Positions 44,086 through 54,193 are shown, counted from the first letter of the stretch. The stretch: DNA of 64,000 bases from an uncultured Sphingomonadaceae bacterium (GCA_947501695.1 CANMWO010000003.1:335001-399000); one strand, 5' to 3'. Notes: a model not told the origin generated them from the letters alone. Made by a program: numbers and translations.

Positions 44086-46068
44086 ATGCGTCTGGTTGCA
44101 CTTTTGGGCCTGATTTCGGCCCTGTCTTTCGTTTCACCTGTCACCGCCGTCTCAGCCGCTATGCCGGATAATCTGAGCAAACCGACTTATGTCACGGCGG
44201 AAGATACGATTCCCAAAGCGCAGGACATAAAATATCCCGGTACCATGCGGCTAGAGGTTGATGCCCGCGATAACGAACAGGGCGTATTCAAGGTAAGGCA
44301 ATTTATTCCGGTCACCGGAGCCACGCGACTCACGTTGCTATATCCCGAGTGGTTGCCCGGCAATCATGCACCCCGGGGAGAAATTGAAAAGCTCGCGGGA
44401 TTACGTATATTGGCGGATAAAACGGATTTGAATTGGGTCCGTGACAATGGCAATGTCTACGCATTTCACGTTGATATTCCGCCCGGGGTCAGTGAAATAG
44501 AAGCGCGATTCCAATTTACCTCTGCCACCACCAGCAGTCAGGGCCGGATAGTCATGGCGCCATCCATGCTAAACCTGCGCTGGCATCAGGTCTCGCTTTA
44601 TCCGGCTGGCTATTATGTCCGTCAGATCCCGGTTGAAGCCACGGCCATTTATCCGGCCGGTTGGCGAGCAGCCAGCGCCATGCGGCCAAAGGCACGGCAA
44701 CCCAAAACGGATGATTTAAACCGCGTGGCCTATCGCGCAACCGACTATGATACATTGGTCGACAGCCCCGTCTTTGCCGGCAAATATTTCCAGACCCACA
44801 GGCTAAGTCGCCGCGTGCATCTGAATATCGTCGCCGATGATGCAAAATATCTCAAACCCAAAAAATCGCACATTGCCAAACATAGCAAATTGGTTCGCGA
44901 GTCCGAGGCGCTATTTGGCAGCCACCCCTATGATCGCTATGATTTCTTGCTCGCTTTAACCGAGGAAATGGGCGGCATTGGTCTGGAACATCATCGATCT
45001 TCCGAAAATGGTGTGAACCGCGAATATTTTACCAAATGGAATGACGGGCCCGGTCGCCGCAATCTTTTGCCGCATGAAATTGTCCACAGCTGGAACGGCA
45101 AATATCGCCGTCCTGCGGGTATGTGGACACCGGATTTCCGGGAACCGATGCGCGATAATTTGCTTTGGGTCTATGAAGGGCAGACCCAATTTTGGGGCTA
45201 TGTCCTCGGCGCACGATCCGGGCTGTTTTCCAAACAGGACACGCTGGATGCCTTTGCCGCCATTGCAGCGGGCATGGATCTACGAGTGGGGCGCCAGTGG
45301 CGCGCCTTGATCGACACAACCCATGACCCGATCATTGCCGCGCGCCGTCCCAAACCATGGAGCAGTTGGCAGCGCCAGGAAGACTATTATAATGAAGGCT
45401 TACTCATCTGGTTGGAAGCCGACGGCATTATCCGCCGCGAATCGGGGGATAAAAAGTCACTCGAAAATTTTGCGCGGACCTTCTTTAAGGGCAAAAATAA
45501 CGACTATGGTGTCGTCACCTACGAGCTATCCGACGTGATCGAAGCGCTCAATGCGGTGCAGCCTTATGACTGGGCCAGCTTCATTGAAGAACGGGTTTAC
45601 CAACCAACGGCAACAGCACCTAAAAATGGACTGACCCTAGGCGGGTACAAGCTGGTCTTTAATGCGACGCAAAGCGACTTCATCAGCGCCAACGACAAAC
45701 GCCGCAAACAGCTGGATCTCAGCCATAGTATCGGCATGGTGATGAGTGATAAAGGTGCCGTAAAAGCGGTCATGTGGGACGGCCCTGCATTTAAGGCAGG
45801 CCTTAAAACCGGTCTCACCATCACGGCCGTCAATGGCAAGGCCTATAGCGCCGAAATGTTGACCCAAGCGATCGAGGAAAATCGCGGACAGCCCAATAAA
45901 ATCGAGATTTTTGCGAAAAATGACGATCAATATAGCAATTTTATGGTCGATTATTCAGGCGGGCTTCGCTATCCGCACCTCGAAAAGATAATCGCGGACG
46001 AAACCGTTGGAGAGGGTAGCCAAGCTGAAGGGGGCATTGACCGTCTTTTAAAGCCAAAAACCAGATAA
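44086..46068 (+). CDS. M61 family (glycyl) aminopeptidase with PDZ domain
   Basis: 660 residues from ATG 44086, the start of a signal peptide (MRLVALLGLISALSFVSPVT). Order: N-terminal beta domain (about 30-200), M61 catalytic domain with zinc motif H330-E331-x2-H334 in LLPHEIVHSWNGKYRRPAGM and the downstream Glu in LLWVYEGQTQFWG, then a C-terminal PDZ (about 545-640). M61 enzymes cleave N-terminal glycine and other small residues. Divergent from hisS. Confidence 0.93.
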   Translation: MRLVALLGLISALSFVSPVTAVSAAMPDNLSKPTYVTAEDTIPKAQDIKYPGTMRLEVDARDNEQGVFKVRQFIPVTGATRLTLLYPEWLPGNHAPRGEIEKLAGLRILADKTDLNWVRDNGNVYAFHVDIPPGVSEIEARFQFTSATTSSQGRIVMAPSMLNLRWHQVSLYPAGYYVRQIPVEATAIYPAGWRAASAMRPKARQPKTDDLNRVAYRATDYDTLVDSPVFAGKYFQTHRLSRRVHLNIVADDAKYLKPKKSHIAKHSKLVRESEALFGSHPYDRYDFLLALTEEMGGIGLEHHRSSENGVNREYFTKWNDGPGRRNLLPHEIVHSWNGKYRRPAGMWTPDFREPMRDNLLWVYEGQTQFWGYVLGARSGLFSKQDTLDAFAAIAAGMDLRVGRQWRALIDTTHDPIIAARRPKPWSSWQRQEDYYNEGLLIWLEADGIIRRESGDKKSLENFARTFFKGKNNDYGVVTYELSDVIEALNAVQPYDWASFIEERVYQPTATAPKNGLTLGGYKLVFNATQSDFISANDKRRKQLDLSHSIGMVMSDKGAVKAVMWDGPAFKAGLKTGLTITAVNGKAYSAEMLTQAIEENRGQPNKIEIFAKNDDQYSNFMVDYSGGLRYPHLEKIIADETVGEGSQAEGGIDRLLKPKTR

Positions 46069-46083
46069 TAGGACAAATACCCT

Positions 46084-46617
46084 ATGGACATCACCAAAAT
46101 CCCTATCGGCGATAACCCGCCGGAAAGCCTCAACATCATTATCGAAGTCCCCGTTGGCGGCGAACCGGTAAAATATGAATTTGACAAGGCATCCGGAGCC
46201 CTGTTCGTCGACCGTATCCTGCATACGCCGATGCGCTATCCGGCCAATTACGGCTTTGTTCCGCATACCTTGTCACCCGATGGCGATCCGTTGGACGCGC
46301 TAGTCGTAGCGCGCTCACCATTTATGCCAGGCTGTGTTGTGCGTTGCCGTCCGATTGCAGTTCTTAACCTCGAAGACGAACATGGCGGCGATGAAAAGCT
46401 GCTTTGCGTTCCGATTGATGCGACCTTCCCTTACTATCGCGCGATTGGCGAAGGTGGTGACTTGCCCGAAATCGTCATGCAACAGATTGAGCATTTCTTC
46501 ACCCATTACAAAGACCTGGAACCCGAAAAATGGGTCCGTGTCGGCAAATGGGGCGATGCCGAAGAAGCCAAACGCGTTGTTTTGGAGGCGATAGAGCTGG
46601 CGAAAACGAAAGCATGA
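46084..46617 (+). CDS. ppa: Inorganic pyrophosphatase (family I)
   Basis: 177 residues. Hydrolyses pyrophosphate to drive biosynthesis. Active-site signatures: EIVPVGG-like EVPVGGEPVKYEFDKASGAL, YPANYGFVPHTL, and DGDPLDALVV with the three metal-binding Asp residues. Standard bacterial hexamer length. The stop overlaps the next start (ATGA). Confidence 0.96.
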   Translation: MDITKIPIGDNPPESLNIIIEVPVGGEPVKYEFDKASGALFVDRILHTPMRYPANYGFVPHTLSPDGDPLDALVVARSPFMPGCVVRCRPIAVLNLEDEHGGDEKLLCVPIDATFPYYRAIGEGGDLPEIVMQQIEHFFTHYKDLEPEKWVRVGKWGDAEEAKRVVLEAIELAKTKA

Positions 46618-46928
46618 GAAAGAAGCAAATTGCGGCTGGATTGGCGCTGATCGCCGGTCTAGCTGCTTGCGCTACACCCGAAACCCGGGTGCGCAACGGA
46701 TTGATGAGCGCGGGCCTGTCTAAGCCGATATCAAGCTGTATGGCAGACCGCATGGTTGACCGCCTGTCTTACGCGCAAATCGACAAGCTCAATGGTCTCG
46801 GTAAACTCAGAAAACGCGATCCTGGCGATATTAGCGTCAATGAATTTGTGAAACGGACCAAGGCGCTGCAAGATCCCGAGATACTGGGCGTAGTTACGTC
46901 CTCTGGTTTGATCTGCGCGGTGAAATGA
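46614..46928 (+). CDS. Small putative lipoprotein
   Basis: 104 residues from ATG 46614, overlapping the ppa stop by four bases. Lipobox LIAGLAACATP gives a Cys at about residue 19. The mature part has two Cys (SSCMADRMVDRLS and LICAV) and a basic middle (KLRKRDPGDISVNEFVKR). Family unknown, but the style occurs in sphingomonads. It also overlaps the next gene by four bases, so the three genes form one operon. Confidence 0.75.
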   Translation: MRKKQIAAGLALIAGLAACATPETRVRNGLMSAGLSKPISSCMADRMVDRLSYAQIDKLNGLGKLRKRDPGDISVNEFVKRTKALQDPEILGVVTSSGLICAVK

Positions 46929-47455
46929 CCGCGAATATACAGCCAATCACTTGTCGAAAGGCGGTGACCAAGGATGCAGACCATCTTCCGGCCATTGAAA
47001 AATCAGCCGGATCGGCTTTTTTATTGGTACCGGGGCTCGAATGGATTGCGAGCGACGATGTGCTGTCAGCAGAGGCCCAGCTTCGCTGGATAAAGCAAGG
47101 TCTGGTTTGGGTAGCGGAAACCACTGATACACAGCGGGTCGGATTTCTGACCGCGGAACAATTTGACGATAAATATCATATCTGGGAATTGGCCGTACAT
47201 CAGGAACATCAGCAACGCGGCATTGGCCGAGCGTTAATTGAAGCTCTTACGGATCGAGCGCGGCACGATAGAATCACGGCGATTACGCTGACCACCTTCC
47301 GTGATCTGCCGTTTAACGAGCAATTCTATCAGCATTTGGGCTACCAAACACTTGAAGAAGAACAGCTATCCGAACGGCTCAAAACCACATTGGCAGCGGA
47401 AAAGGCCAGTGGCCTGCCGGCGGAGCGACGATGCGCGATGCGATTGTTTTTGTAA
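46925..47455 (+). CDS. GNAT N-acetyltransferase
   Basis: 176 residues from ATG 46925, overlapping the preceding stop (ATGA). Acetyl-CoA motif A: IWELAVHQEHQQRGIGRALI with the R-G-I-G loop; downstream ITLTTFRDLPFNEQFYQHLG resembles the Gly/FY core of small-molecule acetyltransferases. Substrate unknown. Converges on the serine hydrolase gene with 10 bases between. Confidence 0.9.
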   Translation: MTANIQPITCRKAVTKDADHLPAIEKSAGSAFLLVPGLEWIASDDVLSAEAQLRWIKQGLVWVAETTDTQRVGFLTAEQFDDKYHIWELAVHQEHQQRGIGRALIEALTDRARHDRITAITLTTFRDLPFNEQFYQHLGYQTLEEEQLSERLKTTLAAEKASGLPAERRCAMRLFL

Positions 47456-47465
47456 CGATCAGATT

Positions 47466-48599
47466 TCACGAGAGATCAGGCGTAAAAAATTCCGCCAAAA
47501 ACTCCGCAACCACCGGGCTCTTCTCAATCTCCGCTGCGGACAACGCATTACCCCACCAGAGATTTTCATTATTGGCTAGAAGAATAAGCGAGAGCCTCTT
47601 CTCAGGCACTTTGAGATAAATGGCGGAATAGCGATCCGGTTCCCAGCCACTATGCCAATAGAGTCTCTTGCCCTGCCAGTCCTGCGCGAACCAACCCCAG
47701 CGATAGTCGCCGCGCGGCGGAAGCTTTTCATCCGAGAATATGCGCGCCATCCATTCCGGCGAAAGCAATTTTCCGGCATCCAGTGCGATATCAAACTTGG
47801 CGACATGCCTTGCGCTAGCTCTGATACCCGCTGCTGCACGAAAATCGTCATCCGAGTGACTGGCTTTGATATCGCGGCCATTGTCCTGCACCGTAAAAGG
47901 CGGTGCCAATAGCCGGAGCGCCGATCCTCCTTCCGGATCATGCCAGCCCAGTGCAACATTTTGCATGCCCGCCTTGTTCAGGACGTTGTCCCGGACAATG
48001 GCGCGCAAAGGCCTGCCGCCCGCCCCTTCTATGGCGCGATCGATGCGTGCATAGGTCATCGGATTATAGACAAAAGCAGACCCGGCTGCGCCGTTGACAC
48101 GCATGTTGAGGCTGTCAGCAAGAGACAGTTTGCGTTCGCAATCCACTGCTTGAATCATCGTCCCATCGCTGTCTTTTCCGCCGCCGCCAAAAGGAATGGT
48201 CGAACCTGAAAACCAGCTACAAAAAACCGCCCATCGTGGATCGTTGGCCAACAGCCAATCGAGATATAGTCCGCCCTTGTCCGCTTCCGCCAAAATTGCG
48301 GTGGCGGCAATCGGCTTGGTAACGGACGCGATGCCAAAGGTGGTGTTCATCGTTGTAGCTATGTCGCCTTCGTCATCCGATGTTCCGAAAGCCTGTTCCC
48401 AAACAATCTTTTCATCTTTGACAATCACCGCGGTCATCGCACGAATGGAGTTTTCTTTGCGGAAGTTGGACAGATACGCGCCAAATTTCTCAAAGCGCGC
48501 CCTATCCATTTCCTCTGCCGCTGATGCTGGCTTTCCCCAACATAGCGCAGTCATCGCCAGCACCATGAAAATTCCGCCGCGTAAGCCGTTCACAGTCAT
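47466..48599 (-). CDS. Serine hydrolase, class C beta-lactamase-like
   Basis: 377 residues with a signal peptide (about 1-27, MTVNGLRGGIFMVLAMTALC). The Ser-x2-Lys motif is in FGIASVTKPIAATAI, and a Tyr-x-Asn-type motif in FVYNPMTYARI; the third box is less clear (HSGWE near the end). Family includes esterases, D-aminopeptidases and beta-lactamase-like enzymes; without the full KTG box a true beta-lactamase is unlikely. Periplasmic. Confidence 0.88.
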   Translation of the reverse strand: MTVNGLRGGIFMVLAMTALCWGKPASAAEEMDRARFEKFGAYLSNFRKENSIRAMTAVIVKDEKIVWEQAFGTSDDEGDIATTMNTTFGIASVTKPIAATAILAEADKGGLYLDWLLANDPRWAVFCSWFSGSTIPFGGGGKDSDGTMIQAVDCERKLSLADSLNMRVNGAAGSAFVYNPMTYARIDRAIEGAGGRPLRAIVRDNVLNKAGMQNVALGWHDPEGGSALRLLAPPFTVQDNGRDIKASHSDDDFRAAAGIRASARHVAKFDIALDAGKLLSPEWMARIFSDEKLPPRGDYRWGWFAQDWQGKRLYWHSGWEPDRYSAIYLKVPEKRLSLILLANNENLWWGNALSAAEIEKSPVVAEFLAEFFTPDLS

Positions 48600-48773
48600 G
48601 GAATATCCTCTTTCATGATAGTGGGATCTGAAATTGCTGAGCGCCTATCTTTACATAGCCGTCCCGAGAAGCAACAAATATCATAAATCGGGGTGGAAAT
48701 CGGCTCCTGTCTGTGCTTTAGCCCTCCGCAAGACTCGCTAACCGAATATATAAGAAAGGCGCTGCACCGTCCC

Positions 48774-49973
48774 ATGAACATCCATGAATATCAGGCCAAA
48801 GAAGAACTCGCCAAATATGGCATTGGCATTCCCGCTGGCCACGCGGCGCTGACCGTTGAAGAAGCCGTCGCAGCAGCCGAAAAACTGCCCGGGCCGCTCT
48901 ATGTGGTCAAAGCGCAAATCCATGCTGGCGGACGCGGCAAAGGCAAATTCAAGGAACTCGGCGCGGAAGCCAGCGGCGGTGTTAGGCTGTCCAAATCGGT
49001 TGACGCGGTACGCGACAATGCGACTGAAATGCTCGGCAACACCCTCGTCACTATCCAGACGGGGGACGAAGGCAAGCAGGTCAACCGGCTCTATGTCACC
49101 GATGGCGTAGATATTGAGGAAGAATATTACCTCTCCATGCTGGTCGACCGGGCCACTGGCCGGATTGCGATGATCGTCTCCACCGAAGGCGGCATGGACA
49201 TCGAAGATGTGGCGCATAACACGCCCGAAAAAATCAAGACGATCACCATTGATCCTGCGCAAGGCTTTATGCCGCATCATGGCCGGTCGATGGCTTTTGC
49301 ATTGGGTCTTTCCGGTGATCTCAACAAGCAAGCGCAGAAACTCGGCAAACAGCTTTATACCGCGTTTACGGACATGGACTGCGAGATGCTGGAAATTAAC
49401 CCGCTCGTGGAAACCAAAGACGCCCAGTTGCTCGTGCTCGATACGAAAATGAGCTTTGATGGCAACGCGTTGATGCGCCACCCCAATTTGGTCGAACTGC
49501 GCGATGTGACGGAAGAAGATCCGGCAGAAGTCGAAGCCTCCAAATATGATCTTGCTTACATCAAACTGGACGGCAGCATTGGCTGCATGGTCAATGGTGC
49601 TGGCCTCGCGATGGCGACAATGGATATCATCAAATTGAACGGAGCGTTCCCGGCTAACTTCCTCGATGTAGGCGGCGGCGCGACCACAGAAAAAGTGACT
49701 GCAGCGTTCAAGATCATCTTGGCTGACCCGGCTGTCGAAGGCATTTTGGTCAATATCTTTGGCGGTATCATGAAATGCGATATCATTGCCGAAGGCATTG
49801 TCACCGCGGCCAAGGAAGTCGATTTGTCGGTTCCCCTAGTGGTCCGGCTAGAAGGCACAAATGTCGCCAAGGGCAAGGAAATTTTGGCAAATAGCGGACT
49901 ACCAATCGTTTCCGCCGATGACCTTGGTGATGCAGCTAGAAAAATTGTTGCGCAAGTGAAGGACGCCGCCTGA
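48774..49973 (+). CDS. sucC: Succinyl-CoA synthetase (ADP-forming) subunit beta
   Basis: 399 residues from ATG 48774. ATP-grasp fold (about 1-240) opening [20 protein letters not shown], with nucleotide-binding [15 protein letters not shown], and the C-terminal CoA-ligase domain with [20 protein letters not shown]. Full length. sucD is not adjacent; etfBA follows instead after 133 bases, a known sphingomonad arrangement. Confidence 0.96.
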   Translation: MNIHEYQAKEELAKYGIGIPAGHAALTVEEAVAAAEKLPGPLYVVKAQIHAGGRGKGKFKELGAEASGGVRLSKSVDAVRDNATEMLGNTLVTIQTGDEGKQVNRLYVTDGVDIEEEYYLSMLVDRATGRIAMIVSTEGGMDIEDVAHNTPEKIKTITIDPAQGFMPHHGRSMAFALGLSGDLNKQAQKLGKQLYTAFTDMDCEMLEINPLVETKDAQLLVLDTKMSFDGNALMRHPNLVELRDVTEEDPAEVEASKYDLAYIKLDGSIGCMVNGAGLAMATMDIIKLNGAFPANFLDVGGGATTEKVTAAFKIILADPAVEGILVNIFGGIMKCDIIAEGIVTAAKEVDLSVPLVVRLEGTNVAKGKEILANSGLPIVSADDLGDAARKIVAQVKDAA

Positions 49974-50050
49974 ACACCGGCATAGGTCACAAAGTACAGC
50001 TATGCATTGTGCGTAAAAACGGCAATGCTGCGTCGCAACATCGATATTTG

Positions 50051-50066
50051 ACGTTTACGTGAACGT
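50051..50066. promoter_or_regulatory. Imperfect palindrome upstream of etfB, LiuR-like operator candidate
   Basis: ACGTTTACGTGAACGT is a 16-bp palindrome with one mismatched pair, 41 bases upstream of the etfB ATG. It resembles, from memory, the ACGTTTACGTAAACGT-type sites reported for LiuR (MerR family) regulators of branched-chain amino-acid and fatty-acid breakdown, whose regulons include etfBA. The regulator is not in the window. Confidence 0.45.
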
Positions 50067-50106
50067 AAGCTAAGACGTTTGCAAATATATAAAGAAGGAA
50101 ACAGCA

Positions 50107-50853
50107 ATGAAAATCCTGGTGCCCGTCAAACGGGTCATAGATTATAACGTAAAACCGCGGGTTAAATCCGACGGCAGTGGCGTCGATCTCGCCAATGTCA
50201 AAATGTCGATGAACCCCTTTGACGAAATCTCTGTCGAAGAAGCGATTCGTCTGAAAGAAGCCGGCAAGGCAGAAGAAATTATCGCTGTTTCGGTTGGCCC
50301 GCAAAAGGCACAGGAAACATTGCGCACCGCGCTCGCCATGGGTGCAGATCGCGCGATCCTGGTCATGACCGACGATGAAGTCGAGCCATTGGGCGTCGCC
50401 AAAATCCTCGCCAAGATTGTCGAAGAAGAAGCACCGAAACTCGTCATCTGCGGCAAACAGGCGATTGATGATGACAGCAACCAGACCGGCCAGATGCTCG
50501 CAGCATTGCTCGGTTGGGGCCAGGGTACGTTTGCCAACACCGTCGACGTTGATGGCGACAGCATCGAAGTAAAACGCGAAATTGATGGCGGTTTGCAAAC
50601 GGTTAAATTGAACTTGCCTGCCGTTGTCACCACCGACCTGCGCCTCAATGAGCCGCGCTATGCGTCGTTGCCGAACATCATGAAGGCCAAGAAAAAGCCG
50701 ATGGATGAGAAAACACCGGCTGATTATGGTGTCGATATTGCGCCACGCCTCACCACAACCAATGTAACCGAGCCGCCTGTCCGTCAGGCCGGTGAAAAGG
50801 TTGACGATGTGGATGCGCTGGTCGCGAAACTTAAAGCTGTAGGAGCCATCTGA
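50107..50853 (+). CDS. etfB: Electron transfer flavoprotein subunit beta
   Basis: 248 residues. Binds AMP and pairs with EtfA (FAD) to shuttle electrons from acyl-CoA and other dehydrogenases to ETF-quinone oxidoreductase. The AMP-binding region [20 protein letters not shown] and the ETF beta signature [20 protein letters not shown] are clear. The stop overlaps the etfA start by one base (TGATG). Confidence 0.96.
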   Translation: MKILVPVKRVIDYNVKPRVKSDGSGVDLANVKMSMNPFDEISVEEAIRLKEAGKAEEIIAVSVGPQKAQETLRTALAMGADRAILVMTDDEVEPLGVAKILAKIVEEEAPKLVICGKQAIDDDSNQTGQMLAALLGWGQGTFANTVDVDGDSIEVKREIDGGLQTVKLNLPAVVTTDLRLNEPRYASLPNIMKAKKKPMDEKTPADYGVDIAPRLTTTNVTEPPVRQAGEKVDDVDALVAKLKAVGAI

Positions 50854-51782
50854 TGAAGACTCTTGTACTCGTAGAACATGACAACACGAACATGAAAGAC
50901 GCGACGCTGGCCGTTGTCACCGCCGCGTCGCAACTGGGCGAAGTCCACGCATTGGTCGTCGGCTCTGGCTGTGCCAGTGTTGGTGAGCAAGCTGCAAAAG
51001 TCGCTGGCGTTGCCACCGTGCATGTCGCCGATGATGCCGCACTAGCCAATCAGCTTGCTGAAAATGTCGCGCCATTGGTTGCTAGCTTGATGGAAAGCCA
51101 TGACGCCTTCCTCGCGCCTGCCACCACCACCGGCAAGAATATAGCGCCGCGCGTAGCTGCTTTGCTCGATGTCATGCAGATTTCTGACATTCTCTCGGTT
51201 GAAAGCGAAGACACGTTCACCCGGCCAATTTATGCCGGCAACGCGATTGCAACCGTCAAATCATCGGATGCCAAAAAAGTCATCACCGTGCGCGGTACAG
51301 CTTTTGATAAAGCGGCTACCGAAGGCGGCTCTGGCACAATCGAAGGCGTCACCGGCGCAGGCGAATCCGGCCTGTCGAGCTTCGTCAGCGAAGAAATCGC
51401 CAAGTCCGAGCGTCCGGAACTGACCTCCGCGAAGATCATCGTATCCGGCGGCCGTGCCCTGGGCTCTTCCGAGAAATTCGAAGAAGTTATCACGCCGCTT
51501 GCCGATAAACTCGGCGCCGGCATCGGTGCTTCGCGTGCTGCGGTCGATGCGGGCTATGTCCCGAACGATTATCAGGTCGGCCAGACCGGCAAGATCGTTG
51601 CTCCGGAAGTCTATATCGCCATCGGCATTTCCGGCGCGATCCAGCATTTGGCTGGCATGAAAGACTCCAAGACGATCGTCGCAATCAACAAGGACGAAGA
51701 CGCGCCGATTTTCCAGGTGGCCGATATCGGACTGGTCGCGGACTTGTTTAACGCCGTGCCGGAGTTGACCGAGAAGGTTTAA
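50853..51782 (+). CDS. etfA: Electron transfer flavoprotein subunit alpha
   Basis: 309 residues. FAD-binding C-terminal domain with [40 protein letters not shown] and [20 protein letters not shown], and [15 protein letters not shown] that closes the site. Overlaps etfB by one base. Followed by tandem hairpins and a strong terminator. Confidence 0.96.
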   Translation: MKTLVLVEHDNTNMKDATLAVVTAASQLGEVHALVVGSGCASVGEQAAKVAGVATVHVADDAALANQLAENVAPLVASLMESHDAFLAPATTTGKNIAPRVAALLDVMQISDILSVESEDTFTRPIYAGNAIATVKSSDAKKVITVRGTAFDKAATEGGSGTIEGVTGAGESGLSSFVSEEIAKSERPELTSAKIIVSGGRALGSSEKFEEVITPLADKLGAGIGASRAAVDAGYVPNDYQVGQTGKIVAPEVYIAIGISGAIQHLAGMKDSKTIVAINKDEDAPIFQVADIGLVADLFNAVPELTEKV

Positions 51783-51792
51783 GCCCTTCGAT

Positions 51793-51856
51793 AAATGGGA
51801 TATATTTATCCCATTTGACAGTTTCAGACCCCGGCGTGAAAGCGCCGGGGTTTTTT
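51793..51856 (+). terminator. Tandem hairpins with strong intrinsic terminator after etfA
   Basis: First hairpin: AAATGGGATA (51793-51802) and TATCCCATTT (51807-51816), a perfect 10-bp stem with a 4-base loop but no T tract. Second: CCCCGGCG (51829-51836) and CGCCGGGG (51843-51850), a perfect 8-bp stem with loop TGAAAG, followed by six T (51851-51856). The second is a textbook intrinsic terminator for etfBA. Confidence 0.9.
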
Positions 51857-51920
51857 GTTATGAAAACAATTGGTCTACCAGTCGTTCTTGAATTTTCCCC
51901 CCAATTGCCAAGGTGGTTTT

Positions 51921-53078
51921 ATGATTAACTCACTCGCCATTTCCGGATATCGGTCTCTGCGGAACATAACAGTCTCGCTTACCAACCTTACTATCATCAG
52001 CGGCGGGAATGGGACCGGGAAATCCAGCCTCTATCGCGCATTGCGGTTACTTGCCGATTGTGCGCAGGGCCGGATCGTTCAAAGCCTTGCCTCAGAAGGC
52101 GGCTTAACATCGACCCTATGGGCTGGTCCGGAATCTTTTTCGCGGGCCATGAAGACGGGCGCACAGCCGGTGCAAGGAACCATACGCAAAAAGGCGATAT
52201 CCCTAAAGCTTGGCTTTGGCGCGGATGATTATAGCTATGCTATTGATCTGGGGCTGGCCTCAGTCGGCCCGTCCTTTTTTTCGCAGGACCCCGAGATTAA
52301 ATCCGAACATCTGTGGATGGGAGAAGTTTGCCGACCCGCAAATATGATCGCCAAACGCAACGGTCCGGGTGTCACAACACGGGACCGGGAAGGCTGCTGG
52401 AATCAAGTATCTACGCAGCTCGCAACCTTTGATAGTATGATGACTCATTGCAGCGATCCTGTGCAAGCCCCCGAGCTCTTGATTGCGCGAGAACAAATGC
52501 GGGACTGGCGTTTCTACGATCATTTCCGAACGGACAGAACAGCGCCAGCTCGTCGCGCTCAAATCGGCACATACACCCCTGTCCTCAGCTCTGACGGTCA
52601 TGACTTGGCAGCCGCCATACAGACAATCCGCGAAATCGGTGGCCATGCACAGCTCGATTCGGCGATCGCTGACGCATTTGCGGGGGCGTCTATCGCGGTG
52701 GCCGTAGACTCTTCAGGTTTCATTTTGGAAATGGAGCAACCTGGGTTGCTACGACCGCTGGCGGCGCACGAACTGTCTGACGGCACTTTACGATATCTTC
52801 TATTGGTTGCGGCGCTCTTGTCCCCGCGACCACCTCAGCTAATGGTTTTAAATGAACCCGAAACAAGCTTGCATCCCGAGTTGATAGAACCGTTGGCGAG
52901 GCTGATTGCCCATGCGGCGCAATCCACACAAATGATTGTGGTTTCTCATTCCGACGCGCTTGTAAACGCCCTGACAAACCAACCCAGCATAGCCCAAGTG
53001 CTGCTGGAGAAAGAACTGGGAGAGACCGTCGTCCATAATACCGACGAGCCTTCCTGGCATTGGCCTTCGTCGCGTTAG
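51921..53078 (+). CDS. Orphan AAA ATPase of the SMC/OLD-like type (COG4637-like)
   Basis: 385 residues from ATG 51921 with AAGGTGG upstream. ABC-type ATPase head: opening SLAISGYRSLRNITVSLTNL with Walker A SGGNGTGKSSLYRALRLLAD, a signature-like LSDGTLRYLLLVAALLS, Walker B LMVLNEPETSLHPELIEPLA and the switch His in VVSHSDALV. There is no coiled coil or Toprim domain, so it is shorter than OLD nucleases. It matches the 'predicted ATPase' group whose function is unknown. Stand-alone, with no nuclease or toxin partner beside it. Confidence 0.88.
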   Translation: MINSLAISGYRSLRNITVSLTNLTIISGGNGTGKSSLYRALRLLADCAQGRIVQSLASEGGLTSTLWAGPESFSRAMKTGAQPVQGTIRKKAISLKLGFGADDYSYAIDLGLASVGPSFFSQDPEIKSEHLWMGEVCRPANMIAKRNGPGVTTRDREGCWNQVSTQLATFDSMMTHCSDPVQAPELLIAREQMRDWRFYDHFRTDRTAPARRAQIGTYTPVLSSDGHDLAAAIQTIREIGGHAQLDSAIADAFAGASIAVAVDSSGFILEMEQPGLLRPLAAHELSDGTLRYLLLVAALLSPRPPQLMVLNEPETSLHPELIEPLARLIAHAAQSTQMIVVSHSDALVNALTNQPSIAQVLLEKELGETVVHNTDEPSWHWPSSR

Positions 53079-53179
53079 ATATCATCATTTAAACTGTGAG
53101 CTTCCGAAAGCCGCGTAAGTTCTGTCGAATACAATTCGAGCGTCTTTTTTCTGCAACCTCCCCCTGATATGACGCTTTC

Positions 53180-54193
53180 ATGACGGCCGCCAAATCCCCC
53201 AAAACCAAAACCGACAAGCGCGATCTCCTCGCGCAAGCAATTCTCGACGGATGCCCTGTCAATGACCTTCCCGCCCGCTTCATCGCCGCAGGCTATAGCG
53301 AAAAAGCCGCCGCTTATGAGGCCGGGCGGGCGATGAAGGATCCGCTTTTCAACGCGGGCAAGCGGGTTAGCAACCGGCTGCACAAAAGCCATTGGACGCT
53401 GGACAATTATCGCCGCCTGCACCGGGCTGACGCTGGCGACGGAGCCGAAATTCCTGTCGTCCAGACGATCGAACCAGATATGTTTTTCCGCGATTATCAT
53501 CATCGCAATCTGCCCGTGAAACTGACCGGGCTGGTTGACCACTGGCCAGCGATGCAGCGCTGGACGCTCGATTATCTGGCCGACAAAATCGGTGACGCGG
53601 TGGTTGAGCTGCAGGGTCAGCGGCAATCGAGCGACGATTATGAAATGGCCAAAGACAACCACAAGCGCCACGTGCCGTTCAGCGAGTTTGTCGCCCTGCT
53701 CCGTCAGACCGACAGCAGCAATGATTTCTACATCACCGCCTATAATGACACGGTCAACAAACAGGCGATGGCGCCTCTATGGGACGATGTGGGCGACATT
53801 TCGCTGCTCCAATCGAGCGGCGGGAATGACGGCTTTTTCTGGATGGGGCCAAAGGGCACGATCACACCTTTCCACCACGACCTCACCAATAACCTGCTTT
53901 TGCAAATTTCCGGTCGCAAACGCGTCACCATGGTCGCCGCCTATGACACAGCCCATATGCGCAACCACCTGCACTGCTTTAGTGAATGGGCCTCACCGGA
54001 TGACATCCGCGCACTGGGCGAGGCGGCGCCAAAGCTATGGCAATGCGATATCGGCCCGGGCGAGGCTGTGTTCCTGCCCGTCGGCTGGTGGCATTTTGTC
54101 GAGGCGCTTGACCACACGGTCGGCATGTCGTTCACAAACTTCCCCGTCGATAATGATTTTTATACGGACTATCCGAGCGAAACGGATTTTTGA
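53180..54193 (+). CDS. Cupin/JmjC-like 2-oxoglutarate-dependent oxygenase
   Basis: 337 residues. An N-terminal helical segment (about 1-75, with RRDLLAQAILDGCPVNDLPA-type basic start) precedes the cupin_8/JmjC domain. Iron-binding residues are visible as H-x-D in TPFHHDLTNNLLLQ and the distal His in PVGWWHFVEAL. VKLTGLVDHWPAMQRWTLDY is the typical entry strand of asparaginyl or arginyl hydroxylase-like proteins. Substrate unknown, possibly a ribosomal or other protein side chain. An antisense frame (53075-53671) is a shadow. Confidence 0.9.
   Translation: MTAAKSPKTKTDKRDLLAQAILDGCPVNDLPARFIAAGYSEKAAAYEAGRAMKDPLFNAGKRVSNRLHKSHWTLDNYRRLHRADAGDGAEIPVVQTIEPDMFFRDYHHRNLPVKLTGLVDHWPAMQRWTLDYLADKIGDAVVELQGQRQSSDDYEMAKDNHKRHVPFSEFVALLRQTDSSNDFYITAYNDTVNKQAMAPLWDDVGDISLLQSSGGNDGFFWMGPKGTITPFHHDLTNNLLLQISGRKRVTMVAAYDTAHMRNHLHCFSEWASPDDIRALGEAAPKLWQCDIGPGEAVFLPVGWWHFVEALDHTVGMSFTNFPVDNDFYTDYPSETDF

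Noticed and set aside
53075-53671. 198-codon minus-strand frame over the JmjC-like gene
   Set aside because: Antisense shadow; the plus-strand frame has iron-binding motifs and a complete domain.
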